Notes: a model not told the origin generated them from the letters alone. A stretch of DNA of 64,000 nt from Fredinandcohnia humi (GCF_001439915.1 NZ_LMBW01000002.1:368830-432829); one strand, 5' to 3'. Positions 8,438 through 17,229 are shown, counted from the stretch's first letter. Program-made: numbers and translations.

Positions 8438-10726
8438 TTAATATTGTCCGTGCTTTTCTTGTTTTAGCTTTGAAATTAATGTCAGTGCATCCGTTTTTGC
8501 ATTTTTCTGGACCGCGTCTGTCCCAATACATGAAGGACAACCTGATTCACAGGAACATTTTTGAATTAATTCCTCAGATTCACCTAGGAGATTTTCCATT
8601 GCATCATAGACTTTTTCACTTAAGCCAATTCCGCCTGGATAACGATCGTATAAAAAGATTGTCGGCTGCTCATTATGGACGGCTTTCACCTGTGGAACAA
8701 CATGCAAATCAGAAGGATCGCACATTGTCATAAGTGGCGCAACATGCCTTAACACATTCGCAACACCTACTAATCCTTCCTCAATTCGCTCGTCACTTAA
8801 TCCCTCGAGTTCAGATTTTTTCAAACTTATCCACGCAGATGATGTATGCAGCTCCTCTTCTGGTAGATGAATTGGTCCTGAACCGATATTCTCATGGGTT
8901 TCAAATTTTATTTTTTTAAAAATTGTGGCCATTGCTTGAACGGATACATCTCCATAACCAATTTCAATCAAGTCACCCAGACGTTTCTTATCAACCTCTA
9001 AAACCCGAAGACTAACAGCCAGGTTTGCATCTGTGAAATAATCGACATCTACTTCTCTCACAAATGCTTTCTTTTCCTCCCAATCTAGCTTTTCAACCTG
9101 GTATTGAACACCCTGGTGCAAATATATCGCTTCATCATGAAGTAAGGTCATCGCACTAAACCGGTCCATTTCTCCAATGACCTTCACTGCCGCAATATCA
9201 GTTTGATCAATGATAACAACATTCTCCTGTGAAGCTGAACGCAAGCTAATATTATGGGCAGGAAAGGAATCATTCATCCAATACCATTTATCCCCATTTT
9301 GATGGAGAACCCTTTCCTCTGTTAAAAATTCTAGGATATCTTCAAGATCAAGGTCACCAAATGAATCCCCTGTCTTAAATGGTAATTCGTAAGCAGCACA
9401 TTTAATATGGTCAATTAAAATGACAAGATTATTAGGGTTAATCCGAGCTGTTTCTGGATTTCTACTAAAAAAGTATTCTGGGTTTTGTATCATATATTGG
9501 TCAAGCGGATTGGAGCTTGCAACCATAAAGATGACAGCTTCCCCTTGGCGTCGGCCTGCGCGACCCGCTTGCTGCCACGCACTTGCAATCGTTCCGGGGT
9601 AGCCGGTCATAATACAAACCTGAAGTTGTCCGATATCCACACCTAATTCAAGAGCATTTGTACTGACTACCCCGTAAATATCACCATTCCGGAGACCATT
9701 TTCTATTTCACGACGTTGCTTCGGTAGGTAGCCACCACGGTACCCACGGATTACTTTCGGTCCAAGCTTATGTTTAACAAGATCCTGCAAATACGTTAAA
9801 ATGATTTCCACCCTCACTCTACTTCGGGCAAAGACAATCGTTTGGATTTTATTTTGTAAAAATTCACTGGCTAGGTTCCGCACTTCAAGTGTCGCACTTC
9901 TTCGAATATTGAGCGGTTTATTGACAATCGGTGGATTATAAAAAATAAAATGCTTTCTACCCGTTGGTGCACCATTGTTTTCAATTAATTCCATTTTGGT
10001 TCCGGTCAAGTTTTCAGCGAGTTCCTGCGGATTGGCAATGGTCGCTGATGTACACATGAAAATTGGATTGCTCCCATAAAATGCACAAATTCGTTTCAAT
10101 CGTCTAATGACATTTGCAACATGGCTTCCGAACACACCGCGATAAGTATGTAACTCATCGATCACAACATATTTCAGGTTTTCAAACAACGAAACCCATT
10201 TTGTATGATGAGGAAGAATCGCAGAATGCAGCATATCCGGGTTTGTGATGACAATATGCCCTGCTTTTCGTACCTTTTGGCGAATATTTGCCGGTGTATC
10301 GCCATCATATGTATAGCTGTTTATGGCAACTCCCATTTCTTCAATGATTTCATTTAGTTCACTTTTTTGATCTTGGGCTAATGCTTTGGTTGGGAACAAA
10401 TAAAGTGCACGGGCCTGATCATTTTCAACAATTGTTTGTAAAACGGGTAAATTGTAGCAAAGTGTTTTACCAGACGCTGTCGGTGTTACGGCAACAAAGT
10501 TCCGTCCACTTCGCGTTATTTCATAGGCCGTATACTGATGGGTGTATAACTGATGGATCCCTCTTTTGTACAATGCTTCTCGTAATCTATGATCAATGGA
10601 TGCCGGCATCTCCATTGACTTGGCAGGGGTCGCCTCAATCGTATGCCAGTGTACAATGTTTTTTGCGTATTTTGGGTTTTCTTTTATAAAATCCATTAAT
10701 TCATGGATATTTTTCCGAAACTTCAT
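8438..10726 (-). CDS. mrfA: Mitomycin repair helicase MrfA (YprA), DEAD/DEAH with DUF1998
   Basis: ATP-dependent 3'-5' DNA helicase of superfamily 2. Motif I (TPTASGKTLCYNLPVL) is near residue 82 and motif II is VVIDELH. Motif VI (QQAGRAGRRQGEA) lies near residue 385. The C-terminal DUF1998 region ends with four cysteines in CSCESGCPSC, about C724, C726, C730 and C733, a likely metal site. It pairs with MrfB to excise mitomycin-damaged DNA. The ATG follows AGGTGATTTATA. A LexA-like box overlaps its promoter, which suggests damage induction. Confidence 0.94.
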   Translation of the reverse strand: MKFRKNIHELMDFIKENPKYAKNIVHWHTIEATPAKSMEMPASIDHRLREALYKRGIHQLYTHQYTAYEITRSGRNFVAVTPTASGKTLCYNLPVLQTIVENDQARALYLFPTKALAQDQKSELNEIIEEMGVAINSYTYDGDTPANIRQKVRKAGHIVITNPDMLHSAILPHHTKWVSLFENLKYVVIDELHTYRGVFGSHVANVIRRLKRICAFYGSNPIFMCTSATIANPQELAENLTGTKMELIENNGAPTGRKHFIFYNPPIVNKPLNIRRSATLEVRNLASEFLQNKIQTIVFARSRVRVEIILTYLQDLVKHKLGPKVIRGYRGGYLPKQRREIENGLRNGDIYGVVSTNALELGVDIGQLQVCIMTGYPGTIASAWQQAGRAGRRQGEAVIFMVASSNPLDQYMIQNPEYFFSRNPETARINPNNLVILIDHIKCAAYELPFKTGDSFGDLDLEDILEFLTEERVLHQNGDKWYWMNDSFPAHNISLRSASQENVVIIDQTDIAAVKVIGEMDRFSAMTLLHDEAIYLHQGVQYQVEKLDWEEKKAFVREVDVDYFTDANLAVSLRVLEVDKKRLGDLIEIGYGDVSVQAMATIFKKIKFETHENIGSGPIHLPEEELHTSSAWISLKKSELEGLSDERIEEGLVGVANVLRHVAPLMTMCDPSDLHVVPQVKAVHNEQPTIFLYDRYPGGIGLSEKVYDAMENLLGESEELIQKCSCESGCPSCIGTDAVQKNAKTDALTLISKLKQEKHGQY

Positions 10727-10754
10727 TATAAATCACCTCAGAATTTCTACTCTA

Positions 10755-10783
10755 ATTATACCGAATAAATGTTCGTTTTTGAA
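10755..10783 (-). promoter_or_regulatory. mrfA promoter overlapped by a LexA-like box
   Basis: The -10 TATAAT is at 10760-10755. A weak -35 TTCAAA sits at 10783-10778 with a 17-base spacer. Within the spacer, plus strand 10762-10775 reads CGAATAAATGTTCG. This differs from the Bacillus SOS box core CGAACRNRYGTTCG at one base only (T for C at position 5). LexA bound here would block RNA polymerase. Confidence 0.65.
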
Positions 10784-10828
10784 GTGATAAAGTTAAAATA
10801 AACAACTGGTATTTTTAACATCCAAAAA

Positions 10829-10850
10829 GGCACACCGGAAAAGGTGTACC
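10829..10850 (-). terminator. Terminator of selO
   Basis: Minus-strand GGTACACC/GGTGTGCC stem (one G-T pair), TTTTCC loop, followed by TTTTTGG, 10 bases past the selO stop. Confidence 0.8.
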
Positions 10851-10860
10851 CTTGGATAAA

Positions 10861-12321
10861 TTATGTTCCACAAAATGTTTGATATGGTTGGTTTGCGGGT
10901 TCGGGTGGATTTGCGTATTGAGCCTGCTCTGCTGAGTGCTTAAAAGGATCTTTTAACACGTCTAATAGTCTTCCCATGACACTGTAATCACCTTCTGTAG
11001 CCGCTTCTAGCGCTTCTTCAACGCGATAGTTTCTAGGTATGACTGCTGGATTCGATTTCCGCATTAGATCCTTTATCTCATCTTCTGAGTTCTTCTGTCT
11101 ATTTTGTCTTTCCTTCCACTTTTGTTGCCAATTTTTAAACCCATCTGTGCCACAAACTGCAAGGTCCTCAAATTTATCGAAGGTGAGGGCGACGAACGTA
11201 TTTGTATAATCTGACTGGTTTTGTTCCATCAATTCCAGGATTTCTTCAATTAGTTCGTGATCCTCTTCCTCCTGATTGAATAAGCCTAGCTTTGCTCTCA
11301 TACCGTTCAGCCAATTTTCCCGATAAATACCATTGTATTTCGTTATTTCATCCTGTGCTAATTGAAGTGCCTGTTCCTCATTTTCGTGAAGTAACGGCAA
11401 TAAGCTTTCTGCAAACCGAGCAAGATTCCAACCGCCGATATATGGTTGATTACCGTAAGCATAACGCCCTCCTGTATCAATTGAACTGAACACAGTTTTT
11501 GGGTCATATGTATCCATAAATGCACACGGACCATAATCAATGGTTTCTCCGCTAATTGCCATATTATCTGTGTTCATTACACCATGAATAAAACCTACCA
11601 GCTGCCATTTCGCAATTAAGGCTGCCTGACGTTTGATCACTTCACGTAAAAATGCAAGATAGCGATGTTCCTCATGCATAATTTCGGGGTAATGACGTTC
11701 AATTGTATAATCTGCTAAGTTTTGCAGTTCATCTTTTTTTTCGAGTCCAGTAATAAATTGAAACGTTCCTACACGTATATGACTTGAAGCAACTCGTGTA
11801 AGAATGGCACCAGGGAGAACTGTTTCTCGATAAACCGGCTCGCCTGTGGTGACAACAGCTAAACTCCTAGTAGTCGGAATACGTAATCCTTGCATAGCCT
11901 CACTAATGATATACTCACGCAGCATTGGTCCAATTGCAGCACGGCCATCTCCACCGCGTGAATAAGGAGTGCGACCTGCGCCCTTTAGCTGTATATCATA
12001 GCGAGCACCATCGGGTGTAATCTGTTCACCGAGTAACACGGCACGACCGTCCCCAAGCATCGTGAAATGACCAAACTGGTGGCCGGCATAGGCCTGCGCT
12101 ATAGGCTCTGCACCAACGGGTATACAATTACCCGCAAAGATTTCCTTTCCCTCTTTCCATAAGCCTTTAACATCTAAACCAAGCGACTCCGCTAAATATT
12201 TATTTAAGATAACTAACTCTGGTTCCTGGACAGGATTTGGATTTGTTTTCGTATAAAAATCCTTTGGCAACCCTAAATAGGTGTTATCAAAGTTCCAACC
12301 CATTTCATTTTTCGTAATCAT
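10861..12321 (-). CDS. selO: Protein adenylyltransferase SelO (YdiU family)
   Basis: Pseudokinase-fold enzyme that transfers AMP from ATP to Ser, Thr or Tyr of target proteins; E. coli SelO acts in redox and oxidative-stress responses. Visible are the nucleotide-binding [19 protein letters not shown] block near residue 110 and [17 protein letters not shown] near 240, which holds the metal and catalytic residues. The C-terminus FCGT puts a cysteine at the third residue from the end, where animal SelO has selenocysteine. A GTG at 12327 is inside the AGGGGTG ribosome site; the ATG at 12321 ([11 protein letters not shown]) is preferred, giving 486 aa. It is not part of the conserved neighbouring order. 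Confidence 0.92.
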   Translation of the reverse strand: MITKNEMGWNFDNTYLGLPKDFYTKTNPNPVQEPELVILNKYLAESLGLDVKGLWKEGKEIFAGNCIPVGAEPIAQAYAGHQFGHFTMLGDGRAVLLGEQITPDGARYDIQLKGAGRTPYSRGGDGRAAIGPMLREYIISEAMQGLRIPTTRSLAVVTTGEPVYRETVLPGAILTRVASSHIRVGTFQFITGLEKKDELQNLADYTIERHYPEIMHEEHRYLAFLREVIKRQAALIAKWQLVGFIHGVMNTDNMAISGETIDYGPCAFMDTYDPKTVFSSIDTGGRYAYGNQPYIGGWNLARFAESLLPLLHENEEQALQLAQDEITKYNGIYRENWLNGMRAKLGLFNQEEEDHELIEEILELMEQNQSDYTNTFVALTFDKFEDLAVCGTDGFKNWQQKWKERQNRQKNSEDEIKDLMRKSNPAVIPRNYRVEEALEAATEGDYSVMGRLLDVLKDPFKHSAEQAQYANPPEPANQPYQTFCGT

Positions 12322-12354
12322 AAACACCCCTAATTTCTTAATATTACTGCATTC

Positions 12355-12560
12355 GTGAATGACCCCTTCTTAACACCCTTTCGTGTTATTTAAGGAAGGT
12401 GCTTCCTACTTCATAGACCGTAGCATAGAGGGGTTTCCCAATATGTCTTACACAATCTCCACAGGCGTAGATTATACTGTTCGGACACAACCTTGCCCTA
12501 CAGGTAGTAATATTCAGATTGCAGCAAGCCATTCATCTAATGCTTTTTGTAAGATGTTTA
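12355..12560 (-). ncRNA. Putative omega RNA (reRNA) scaffold of TnpB
   Basis: In IS200/IS605 elements the TnpB guide RNA scaffold overlaps the 3' end of tnpB and runs to the right end. The guide comes from flanking host DNA. Here about 160 bases of non-coding, hairpin-rich sequence follow the tnpB stop at 12514. If the end is at 12355, the guide would start GAATGCAGTAATATTAAGAA (minus strand, 12354 down), in the selO upstream region. Inferred from family architecture. Confidence 0.45.
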
Positions 12561-13638
12561 GGCTTGCGTTATAGTCTCTATCTAGAATTGTTCCACATTT
12601 CGTACAAACATGCGTACGAATAGAAAGAGTTTTCGTTACACGATTCCCACAAGAAGAGCAATCTTGGGAAGTGTATTTTGGTTCTACCTTGATAAGTACA
12701 CCGCCATTTTTTTCACATTTATAAGCAAGCATGTTTCCAAACATTCCCCACCCAGCATCAGAAATGGACTTAGACAACTTTCTGTTTTTAACCATATTTC
12801 GGATATTTAGATTTTCTACAGCGATTACAGAGTAATCTTTCGATAGGTTGTAACTTAGTTTGTGAAGGAAATCACGACGTTGGTTGGCTACTTTTTGATG
12901 TAATTGTCGAACTCGTTGTACTTGCTTAATATAGTTTGCGGATCTTTTTTTCTTTTTAGAAAGTTTTCGTTGTGCTTTCCTTAGTTGTTTTTCTTTCTTA
13001 CGAAGAAATCTAGGATTTTCATATTCCTTACCGTTGGATAGAACCGCATACTTATTTAGTCCAACATCAATACCGATTGAGTTATCAGTATCAATAGCAG
13101 ATGGTAGTGCTCGTCTTTCGACACAGAAAATCGCATACCATCGTTTACCTTGACGTTTAATAACAAGTAGCTTGATCGTCCCTACAATTGGTCTATGTAT
13201 CAAAATATTTATTTCACCTAATTTTGTATTATATAGCTTACCATTTTCAGAAAAAGACATAGCCATTCTATTACCTTTATCATTGAAGCCAAATTGAGGA
13301 AATGTCATGCTTGAATAATCTTTATATTTTTTCAGTTTTGGGTATTTTGCGTCTTTGCGAAAGAAGTTATCAAACGCTTTTTTCAAGCGTCCAAAAACTT
13401 CTTGCAAAGGTTGAGAAGGAATTTCTTTTAGAAACGGATACTTCATTTTATCCAATGTAAGTTGTCTTTGCATATCATAACGATTGAAATTTTCTTTGTT
13501 TCGCTTATATTTACGTTCTTTGTCTAGAAGAGCGGAATTGTAGGTTTGACGACAGTATTGTAACCAACAATCAAGTATGTCTCTCTGTTCTTCATTTGGA
13601 AAAATCTCATATTTTTGATTCAACAATATGGTCGTCAC
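12514..13638 (-). CDS. tnpB: RNA-guided endonuclease TnpB (IS200/IS605 OrfB)
   Basis: RuvC-like nuclease, ancestor type of Cas12, that cuts DNA matching a guide RNA made from the element's right end. All key parts are present in 374 aa. An N-terminal wedge and HTH region precedes D191 in GIDVGLNKYAV. E275 is in AVENLNIRNM. A zinc ribbon holds C327 and C330 (CSSCG) and C345 and C348 (CTKCG). D355 is in DRDYNASLN. It therefore looks catalytically intact. The start is a GTG at 13638 overlapping AAGGGGTG; an internal TTG would remove only a few residues. A SigA promoter lies upstream. No tnpA partner is nearby. Confidence 0.92.
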   Translation of the reverse strand: MTTILLNQKYEIFPNEEQRDILDCWLQYCRQTYNSALLDKERKYKRNKENFNRYDMQRQLTLDKMKYPFLKEIPSQPLQEVFGRLKKAFDNFFRKDAKYPKLKKYKDYSSMTFPQFGFNDKGNRMAMSFSENGKLYNTKLGEINILIHRPIVGTIKLLVIKRQGKRWYAIFCVERRALPSAIDTDNSIGIDVGLNKYAVLSNGKEYENPRFLRKKEKQLRKAQRKLSKKKKRSANYIKQVQRVRQLHQKVANQRRDFLHKLSYNLSKDYSVIAVENLNIRNMVKNRKLSKSISDAGWGMFGNMLAYKCEKNGGVLIKVEPKYTSQDCSSCGNRVTKTLSIRTHVCTKCGTILDRDYNASLNILQKALDEWLAAI

Positions 13639-13657
13639 CCCTTAATATTATATCTTA

Positions 13658-13686
13658 ATTATAGAACATTAGTTCCTATCTCGCAA
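13658..13686 (-). promoter_or_regulatory. SigA-type promoter of tnpB
   Basis: Minus-strand -35 TTGCGA (13686-13681), 17-base spacer, -10 TATAAT (13663-13658), 20 bases ahead of the GTG start. Confidence 0.6.
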
Positions 13687-13774
13687 TACTCAGATTTAAC
13701 GACTGACAAAGATTCATCCCCTCCCTACACTTGTGCTGCACCCCTCAACAAACTTGAGGAAGGGGAGTTCTCTT

Positions 13775-14647
13775 TTAGACACCTTTTAAAAAATACCATA
13801 GGAAATTTGTAAATGTGGTGACTTGTGCTTCCATTTCCGTTTGCACAAAAGACTGTTGGAACGGTTTTATTAAAGGCTGAAGTACGATTTTTCGAATCCG
13901 GTCTCGCTGCAATTCTGACACAATCGTATCATAAAGGTCCTGCTGATCCGTTGTGAATGTAGTTTCCTTCTCTATACTATTGGCGATATCTAAAAGTTCT
14001 TCAAGAGATAGCACCTTTCGATCGATTCTCGCTTGGAGAAAATGGAGTGATGATGGATCAAGCAATGTGCTCCCCTTTTCCCTCATGATTGGAATAATCG
14101 CCTCTAAATAAGTAAGCAAAACTTCGACAATCCGATGAATCGATTGTGTACTATTCGTTATCTTCATTGTAAATAAAAGATATTGCATCATTCCATAATA
14201 GAGAATGGAAAGTTCGAATCCAAATGATCTTACTTCATCACCATAGACATCAACAAATCGTCCCGCTAGCCACTCCGTTTCATGAATACGATGATGCATG
14301 ACCAATTTTTTTAGCTCAACTTCATTTGAATTTAAAATGGCTTCAAAAATCGTATTAAGATTCCGTTCTTTATTTAATTTGGTCAAAATTGAAATTTGAT
14401 CAATAAGCACATTGCGGTCTGTTTCATCCTTTCCAACCTGCATTTCCATACGGATTTGGCTGGCATCATACCGCAACCCTTCTAAAATCTCAGCAATACA
14501 CTCATTTTTGTTGGAAAAATAATTATAAAAAGTTCCTTTTGAAATATTCGCATGTTCAATAATATCCTGTATCGATGTTTGTTGAAATCCTTTTTCAACA
14601 AATAATTTCAATGCTGCATCTGCTACACGCCTTCTTCGTTTATTCAT
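13775..14647 (-). CDS. TetR-family transcriptional regulator
   Basis: Repressor with an N-terminal HTH (VADAALKLFVEKGFQQTSIQDI and KGTFYNYFSNKNECIAEI within the first 60 residues) and an all-helical ligand domain. The frame runs back to 14719, but the ATG at 14645-14647 (MNKRRRRVADAALK) has GGAGG six bases upstream and starts at the HTH, giving 290 aa. It is divergent from an MFS efflux pump with palindromes between, so it most likely represses that pump and itself. The ligand is unknown. The stop lies at the proposed left end of the TnpB element. Confidence 0.88.
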   Translation of the reverse strand: MNKRRRRVADAALKLFVEKGFQQTSIQDIIEHANISKGTFYNYFSNKNECIAEILEGLRYDASQIRMEMQVGKDETDRNVLIDQISILTKLNKERNLNTIFEAILNSNEVELKKLVMHHRIHETEWLAGRFVDVYGDEVRSFGFELSILYYGMMQYLLFTMKITNSTQSIHRIVEVLLTYLEAIIPIMREKGSTLLDPSSLHFLQARIDRKVLSLEELLDIANSIEKETTFTTDQQDLYDTIVSELQRDRIRKIVLQPLIKPFQQSFVQTEMEAQVTTFTNFLWYFLKGV

Positions 14648-14708
14648 ACGCCCTCCAACAATTCCTATTATTATCCATGTAACCAATTTATCTTCTTTTA
14701 CTAGCATA

Positions 14709-14759
14709 TTATACCTCAAGTATAAAAGTATTGCACAAAATGAACTTGTGGTATAAAAT
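14709..14759 (+). promoter_or_regulatory. TetR operator and MFS promoter region
   Basis: A perfect 6-bp palindrome TTATAC-5-GTATAA spans 14709-14725. A second half TTATACCTCAAGT (14709-14721) recurs inverted as ACTTGTGGTATAA (14744-14756) with one mismatch and a 22-base gap. Between and over these lie -35 TTGCAC (14731-14736) and -10 TAAAAT (14754-14759) with a 17-base spacer, reading into the MFS gene. Regulator binding would cover this promoter. Confidence 0.65.
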
Positions 14760-14802
14760 CATTCAAGTAACAATTTAACGAATGGATTGAGGGAATAAAT
14801 TT

Positions 14803-16308
14803 ATGGATTCAACATTACAAGGAAAAAAGCCGCCATATCTGATGTTAGCAGTACTTTTTATTGGGGCATTTGTTTCATTTTTAAATAACTCTTTATTAAA
14901 TGTTGCTTTACCATCTATCATGATTGATTTGAATATCGAAAACTATTCAACCGTTCAATGGCTTGCAACAGGGTATATGCTTGTCAGCGGTGTGTTAATT
15001 CCTGCTTCAGCCTTTTTAATCACACGGTTTTCAAACCGAAGCTTATTTATTACCTCCATGCTTATTTTCACAATAGGTACCGGAATGGCAGCCTTTGCTC
15101 CGAACTTCGGAGTTTTAATTGCTGGACGGATGGTTCAAGCTGCAGGTTCTTCCGTGATGGGACCATTATTGATGAACATCATGCTTGTTAGCTTCCCGCG
15201 TGAAAAACGCGGTACAGCAATGGGTGTTTTCGGATTAGTTATGATCACCGCACCTGCCATCGGTCCAACTTTATCAGGTTATATCGTTGAGCATTATGAT
15301 TGGCGAGTATTATTTGAAATGATCTTGCCTCTAGCAGTGATCAGTTTAGTTCTTGCCATTTGGAAATCTAAAAATGTGATGGAAGTAAACAATAATGCAA
15401 CAATTGATTATCTGTCTGTTATATTATCAACAATCGGTTTTGGTGGATTATTATATGGATTCAGTTCTGTAAGCAGTGACGGATGGACTGATACCCTTGT
15501 AATGACATCATTAATTATTGGCGGGATTGCACTACTTACATTTATTTTACGCCAACTAAAAATAGATGAACCCATTCTTGATTTACGGGCTTATAAATAT
15601 CCTATGTTCGCCCTTGCTTCTGTCATCTCTATTGTAAACGCAGTTGCAATGTTCTCAGGAATGATCTTAACTCCAGCATATGTTCAAAGTGTTCGCGGGA
15701 TTTCTCCGTTTGAATCTGGGTTAATGATGCTCCCAGGGGCCATTGTTATGGGAATTATGTCACCTATTACCGGTAAATTATTCGACAAGTTTGGTCCGCG
15801 TCTTCTATCAATTGGCGGCCTAGGAATTACAGCAGTATCAACCTATTTATTAACACAGCTTCAAATTGATTCATCCTACTCCTATATCATTACAGCCTAC
15901 ACCCTTCGCATGTTTGGTATGTCAATGGTCATGATGCCAATTATGACAAATGGATTAAATCAGTTACCAGCACGTCTATATCCACACGGTACAGCTATCA
16001 ATAATACTGCCCAACAGGTGTCTGGTTCGATTGGTACTGCAGTCTTAATAACAGTCATGAATAGTGTTTCCAAAACAGAAGGAACTAGTTTGATGGCAAA
16101 TGTAGATCCAACTACATTAACTGAAAGCACTCAAGCTTTAATTGGGCAACAAGCATTACTTGCCGGAATTAATTATTCCTTCTTTGTAGCCCTAGGTATT
16201 AATATTGTCGCTTTAATAATGGCATTTTTCATTAAGCGTGTTGACGTTAGCGAAAAAGCAGTTCAAGCACTTGAAAAAACAAAACCAATTAAGCCAGCTA
16301 CAAATTAA
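14803..16308 (+). CDS. MFS drug exporter, DHA2 (14-TM, EmrB/QacA) family
   Basis: Proton-driven multidrug efflux pump of the inner membrane. The 501 residues hold about 14 hydrophobic segments. The family start FLNNSLLNVALPSIMIDL (TM1, motif D1) and ITAPAIGPTLSGYIVEHYDW (motif C of antiporters) are visible. A hydrophilic C-terminal tail ends in KTKPIKPATN. The ATG follows GAGGG. It is transcribed divergently from the TetR gene and ends in a strong terminator, so it is a single-gene unit. The substrate is unknown; the two-gene pair resembles drug- or bile-type efflux cassettes in bacilli. Confidence 0.92.
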   Translation: MDSTLQGKKPPYLMLAVLFIGAFVSFLNNSLLNVALPSIMIDLNIENYSTVQWLATGYMLVSGVLIPASAFLITRFSNRSLFITSMLIFTIGTGMAAFAPNFGVLIAGRMVQAAGSSVMGPLLMNIMLVSFPREKRGTAMGVFGLVMITAPAIGPTLSGYIVEHYDWRVLFEMILPLAVISLVLAIWKSKNVMEVNNNATIDYLSVILSTIGFGGLLYGFSSVSSDGWTDTLVMTSLIIGGIALLTFILRQLKIDEPILDLRAYKYPMFALASVISIVNAVAMFSGMILTPAYVQSVRGISPFESGLMMLPGAIVMGIMSPITGKLFDKFGPRLLSIGGLGITAVSTYLLTQLQIDSSYSYIITAYTLRMFGMSMVMMPIMTNGLNQLPARLYPHGTAINNTAQQVSGSIGTAVLITVMNSVSKTEGTSLMANVDPTTLTESTQALIGQQALLAGINYSFFVALGINIVALIMAFFIKRVDVSEKAVQALEKTKPIKPATN

Positions 16309-16313
16309 AGATT

Positions 16314-16345
16314 GCCCCTGACAACATGAGTCAGGGGCATTTTTT
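16314..16345 (+). terminator. Terminator of the MFS gene
   Basis: Perfect stem GCCCCTGA/TCAGGGGC with a nine-base loop, followed by ATTTTTT. The T-run merges into repeat R1. Confidence 0.92.
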
Positions 16346-16414
16346 AGGCCCACACGAGGTGGGTCACAAAGACGAAGACATCAGGCCGTGGCGTTCTTGG
16401 TCTTTGATCTTACG
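16339..16414 (+). repeat. R-family repeat, truncated copy R1
   Basis: Carries only the central block: TTTTTTAGGCCCACACGAGG through the GTGGG arm and the CAAAGAC/GTCTTTG stem. It lacks both terminal hairpins of the full copies. It lies directly behind the MFS terminator. Confidence 0.75.
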
Positions 16415-16422
16415 TACAACAC

Positions 16423-16453
16423 AAAAAACAGATCCTAAAATAGAATCTGTTTT
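16423..16453 (-). terminator. Terminator of the cold-shock gene
   Basis: Minus-strand stem AAAACAGAT/ATCTGTTTT followed by TT, 22 bases past the csp stop. Confidence 0.8.
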
Positions 16454-16474
16454 GAACGGTTTATATTTGGTTCA

Positions 16475-16675
16475 TTACGCTTTTTGAACATTAGCGGCTT
16501 GCGGTCCACGGCTGCCATCTTCGATATCGAAAGTAACTTCTTGACCTTCTTCTAACGTTTTGAACCCCTCACCTTGGATTGCTGAGAAGTGTACAAATAC
16601 ATCATCTCCACCATCAACCTCGATAAATCCAAAGCCTTTTTCACCGTTAAACCATTTTACTTTTCCTTGTGCCAT
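16475..16675 (-). CDS. Cold-shock protein, CspB/CspD type
   Basis: 66-aa single OB-fold protein that binds single-stranded RNA and DNA and keeps mRNA unfolded in the cold. Both RNA-binding motifs are present: [12 protein letters not shown] (RNP1) and DVFVHFSAI (RNP2). An upstream extension to 16762 is open, but the ATG at 16673-16675 has a full AGGAGG seven bases before it and gives the family length, so that start is certain. The next gene upstream is ydjO, also cold-induced in B. subtilis. Which Csp paralogue it is cannot be said. Confidence 0.96.
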   Translation of the reverse strand: MAQGKVKWFNGEKGFGFIEVDGGDDVFVHFSAIQGEGFKTLEEGQEVTFDIEDGSRGPQAANVQKA

Positions 16676-16696
16676 TTCGTTTCCTCCTATGTAATG

Positions 16697-16713
16697 CAAC
16701 AAAATATGTTGCA
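16697..16713 (-). promoter_or_regulatory. Hairpin in the csp leader
   Basis: Palindrome GCAACA/TGTTGC around ATATT, about 10 bases before the AGGAGG of csp. Cold-shock mRNAs have structured leaders that alter ribosome access with temperature. A role here is inferred. Confidence 0.4.
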
Positions 16714-16815
16714 AGGTAATGCATGAATTATTATGTCCATAGGAAAATCTTTTTATAACCAAAAATTACTCTATTTTTTAAAAAAATGTTTGAATGGAGG
16801 AAACAGGCTTTGATT

Positions 16816-17022
16816 CTATGCTAAAAAGCTCTTGTTATGGTTATTGACAACCTGTAAATCCCTTGTACTTGTTTCCATTTCAGACCCACACAATGGACAG
16901 TTTGGTTCTGTAGTACTTTTAAAATTATCTCGTACCCATCCCTTACATTCCTCAGATGTGCATTCCCACACCTTCGTTTCCTCAGTAACAATTTCTTCGA
17001 CTGGTCTTCTTCCAAAAGCCAT
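16816..17022 (-). CDS. ydjO: Cold-inducible YdjO-family zinc-ribbon protein
   Basis: 68-aa protein with a two-knuckle zinc ribbon: WECTSEECKGW gives the first Cys pair and NCPLCGSEM the second. The flanking GWVRDNF and the N-terminal EEIVTEETKVW match the YdjO family, named for cold induction in B. subtilis. The ATG follows AAAGGAG. It lies 140 bases upstream of the cold-shock gene in the same direction, which suggests shared cold regulation. Biochemical function unknown. Confidence 0.85.
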   Translation of the reverse strand: MAFGRRPVEEIVTEETKVWECTSEECKGWVRDNFKSTTEPNCPLCGSEMETSTRDLQVVNNHNKSFLA

Positions 17023-17094
17023 TCAAATCATCTCCTTTGTTTTGGTTGGCACGAAACACTCCAAAAAACATTATAGACAATAAAAAAAATCTTA

Positions 17095-17178
17095 TTATAA
17101 AAAGTCGTTCCAAAGAGCGCTTTTAGCGCTATTACCTAACTTTGTCTTAGGGATTTTCGTTAACGCGAAAGCTTCCAT
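17095..17178 (-). CDS. Putative 27-aa peptide, unknown
   Basis: Minus-strand ORF of 27 codons starting MEAFALTKIPKTKLG and ending ALWNDFL. It has an ideal ribosome site, AAGGAG with six bases before the ATG, and a promoter (TTTACA-18-TATAAT with an upstream TG) 50 bases away. An AGCGCTAAAAGCGCT hairpin falls inside the coding region (17116-17130), and a T8 run follows the stop. It could be a real small protein or a leader peptide for ydjO. I recognise no family. Confidence 0.5.
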   Translation of the reverse strand: MEAFALTKIPKTKLGNSAKSALWNDFL

Positions 17179-17229
17179 AAGAAACTCCTTATAATAAGCA
17201 TTACTGTTAATTTATCTATATTGGTAAAT

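Larger units (their letters stand above)
12355..13773 (-). mobile_element. IS605-family element carrying only TnpB (IS1341-like)
   Basis: The element lies between tetR and selO, in the same orientation as both. The right end is proposed near 12355, where minus-strand sequence ends GGGGTCATTCAC after an imperfect subterminal hairpin at about 12362-12400 (arms around CACCTTCCTT and AAGAAGGGG). The left end is proposed just beyond the tetR stop, near a hairpin at 13738-13762 (CCTCAA/TTGAGG). No tnpA transposase is present, so movement would need help in trans. Boundaries are inferred from hairpins, not from an empty site. Confidence 0.65.

Noticed and set aside
12383-12574. 63-codon plus-strand frame
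   Set aside because: Falls in the right end and 3' end of the TnpB element on the opposite strand.
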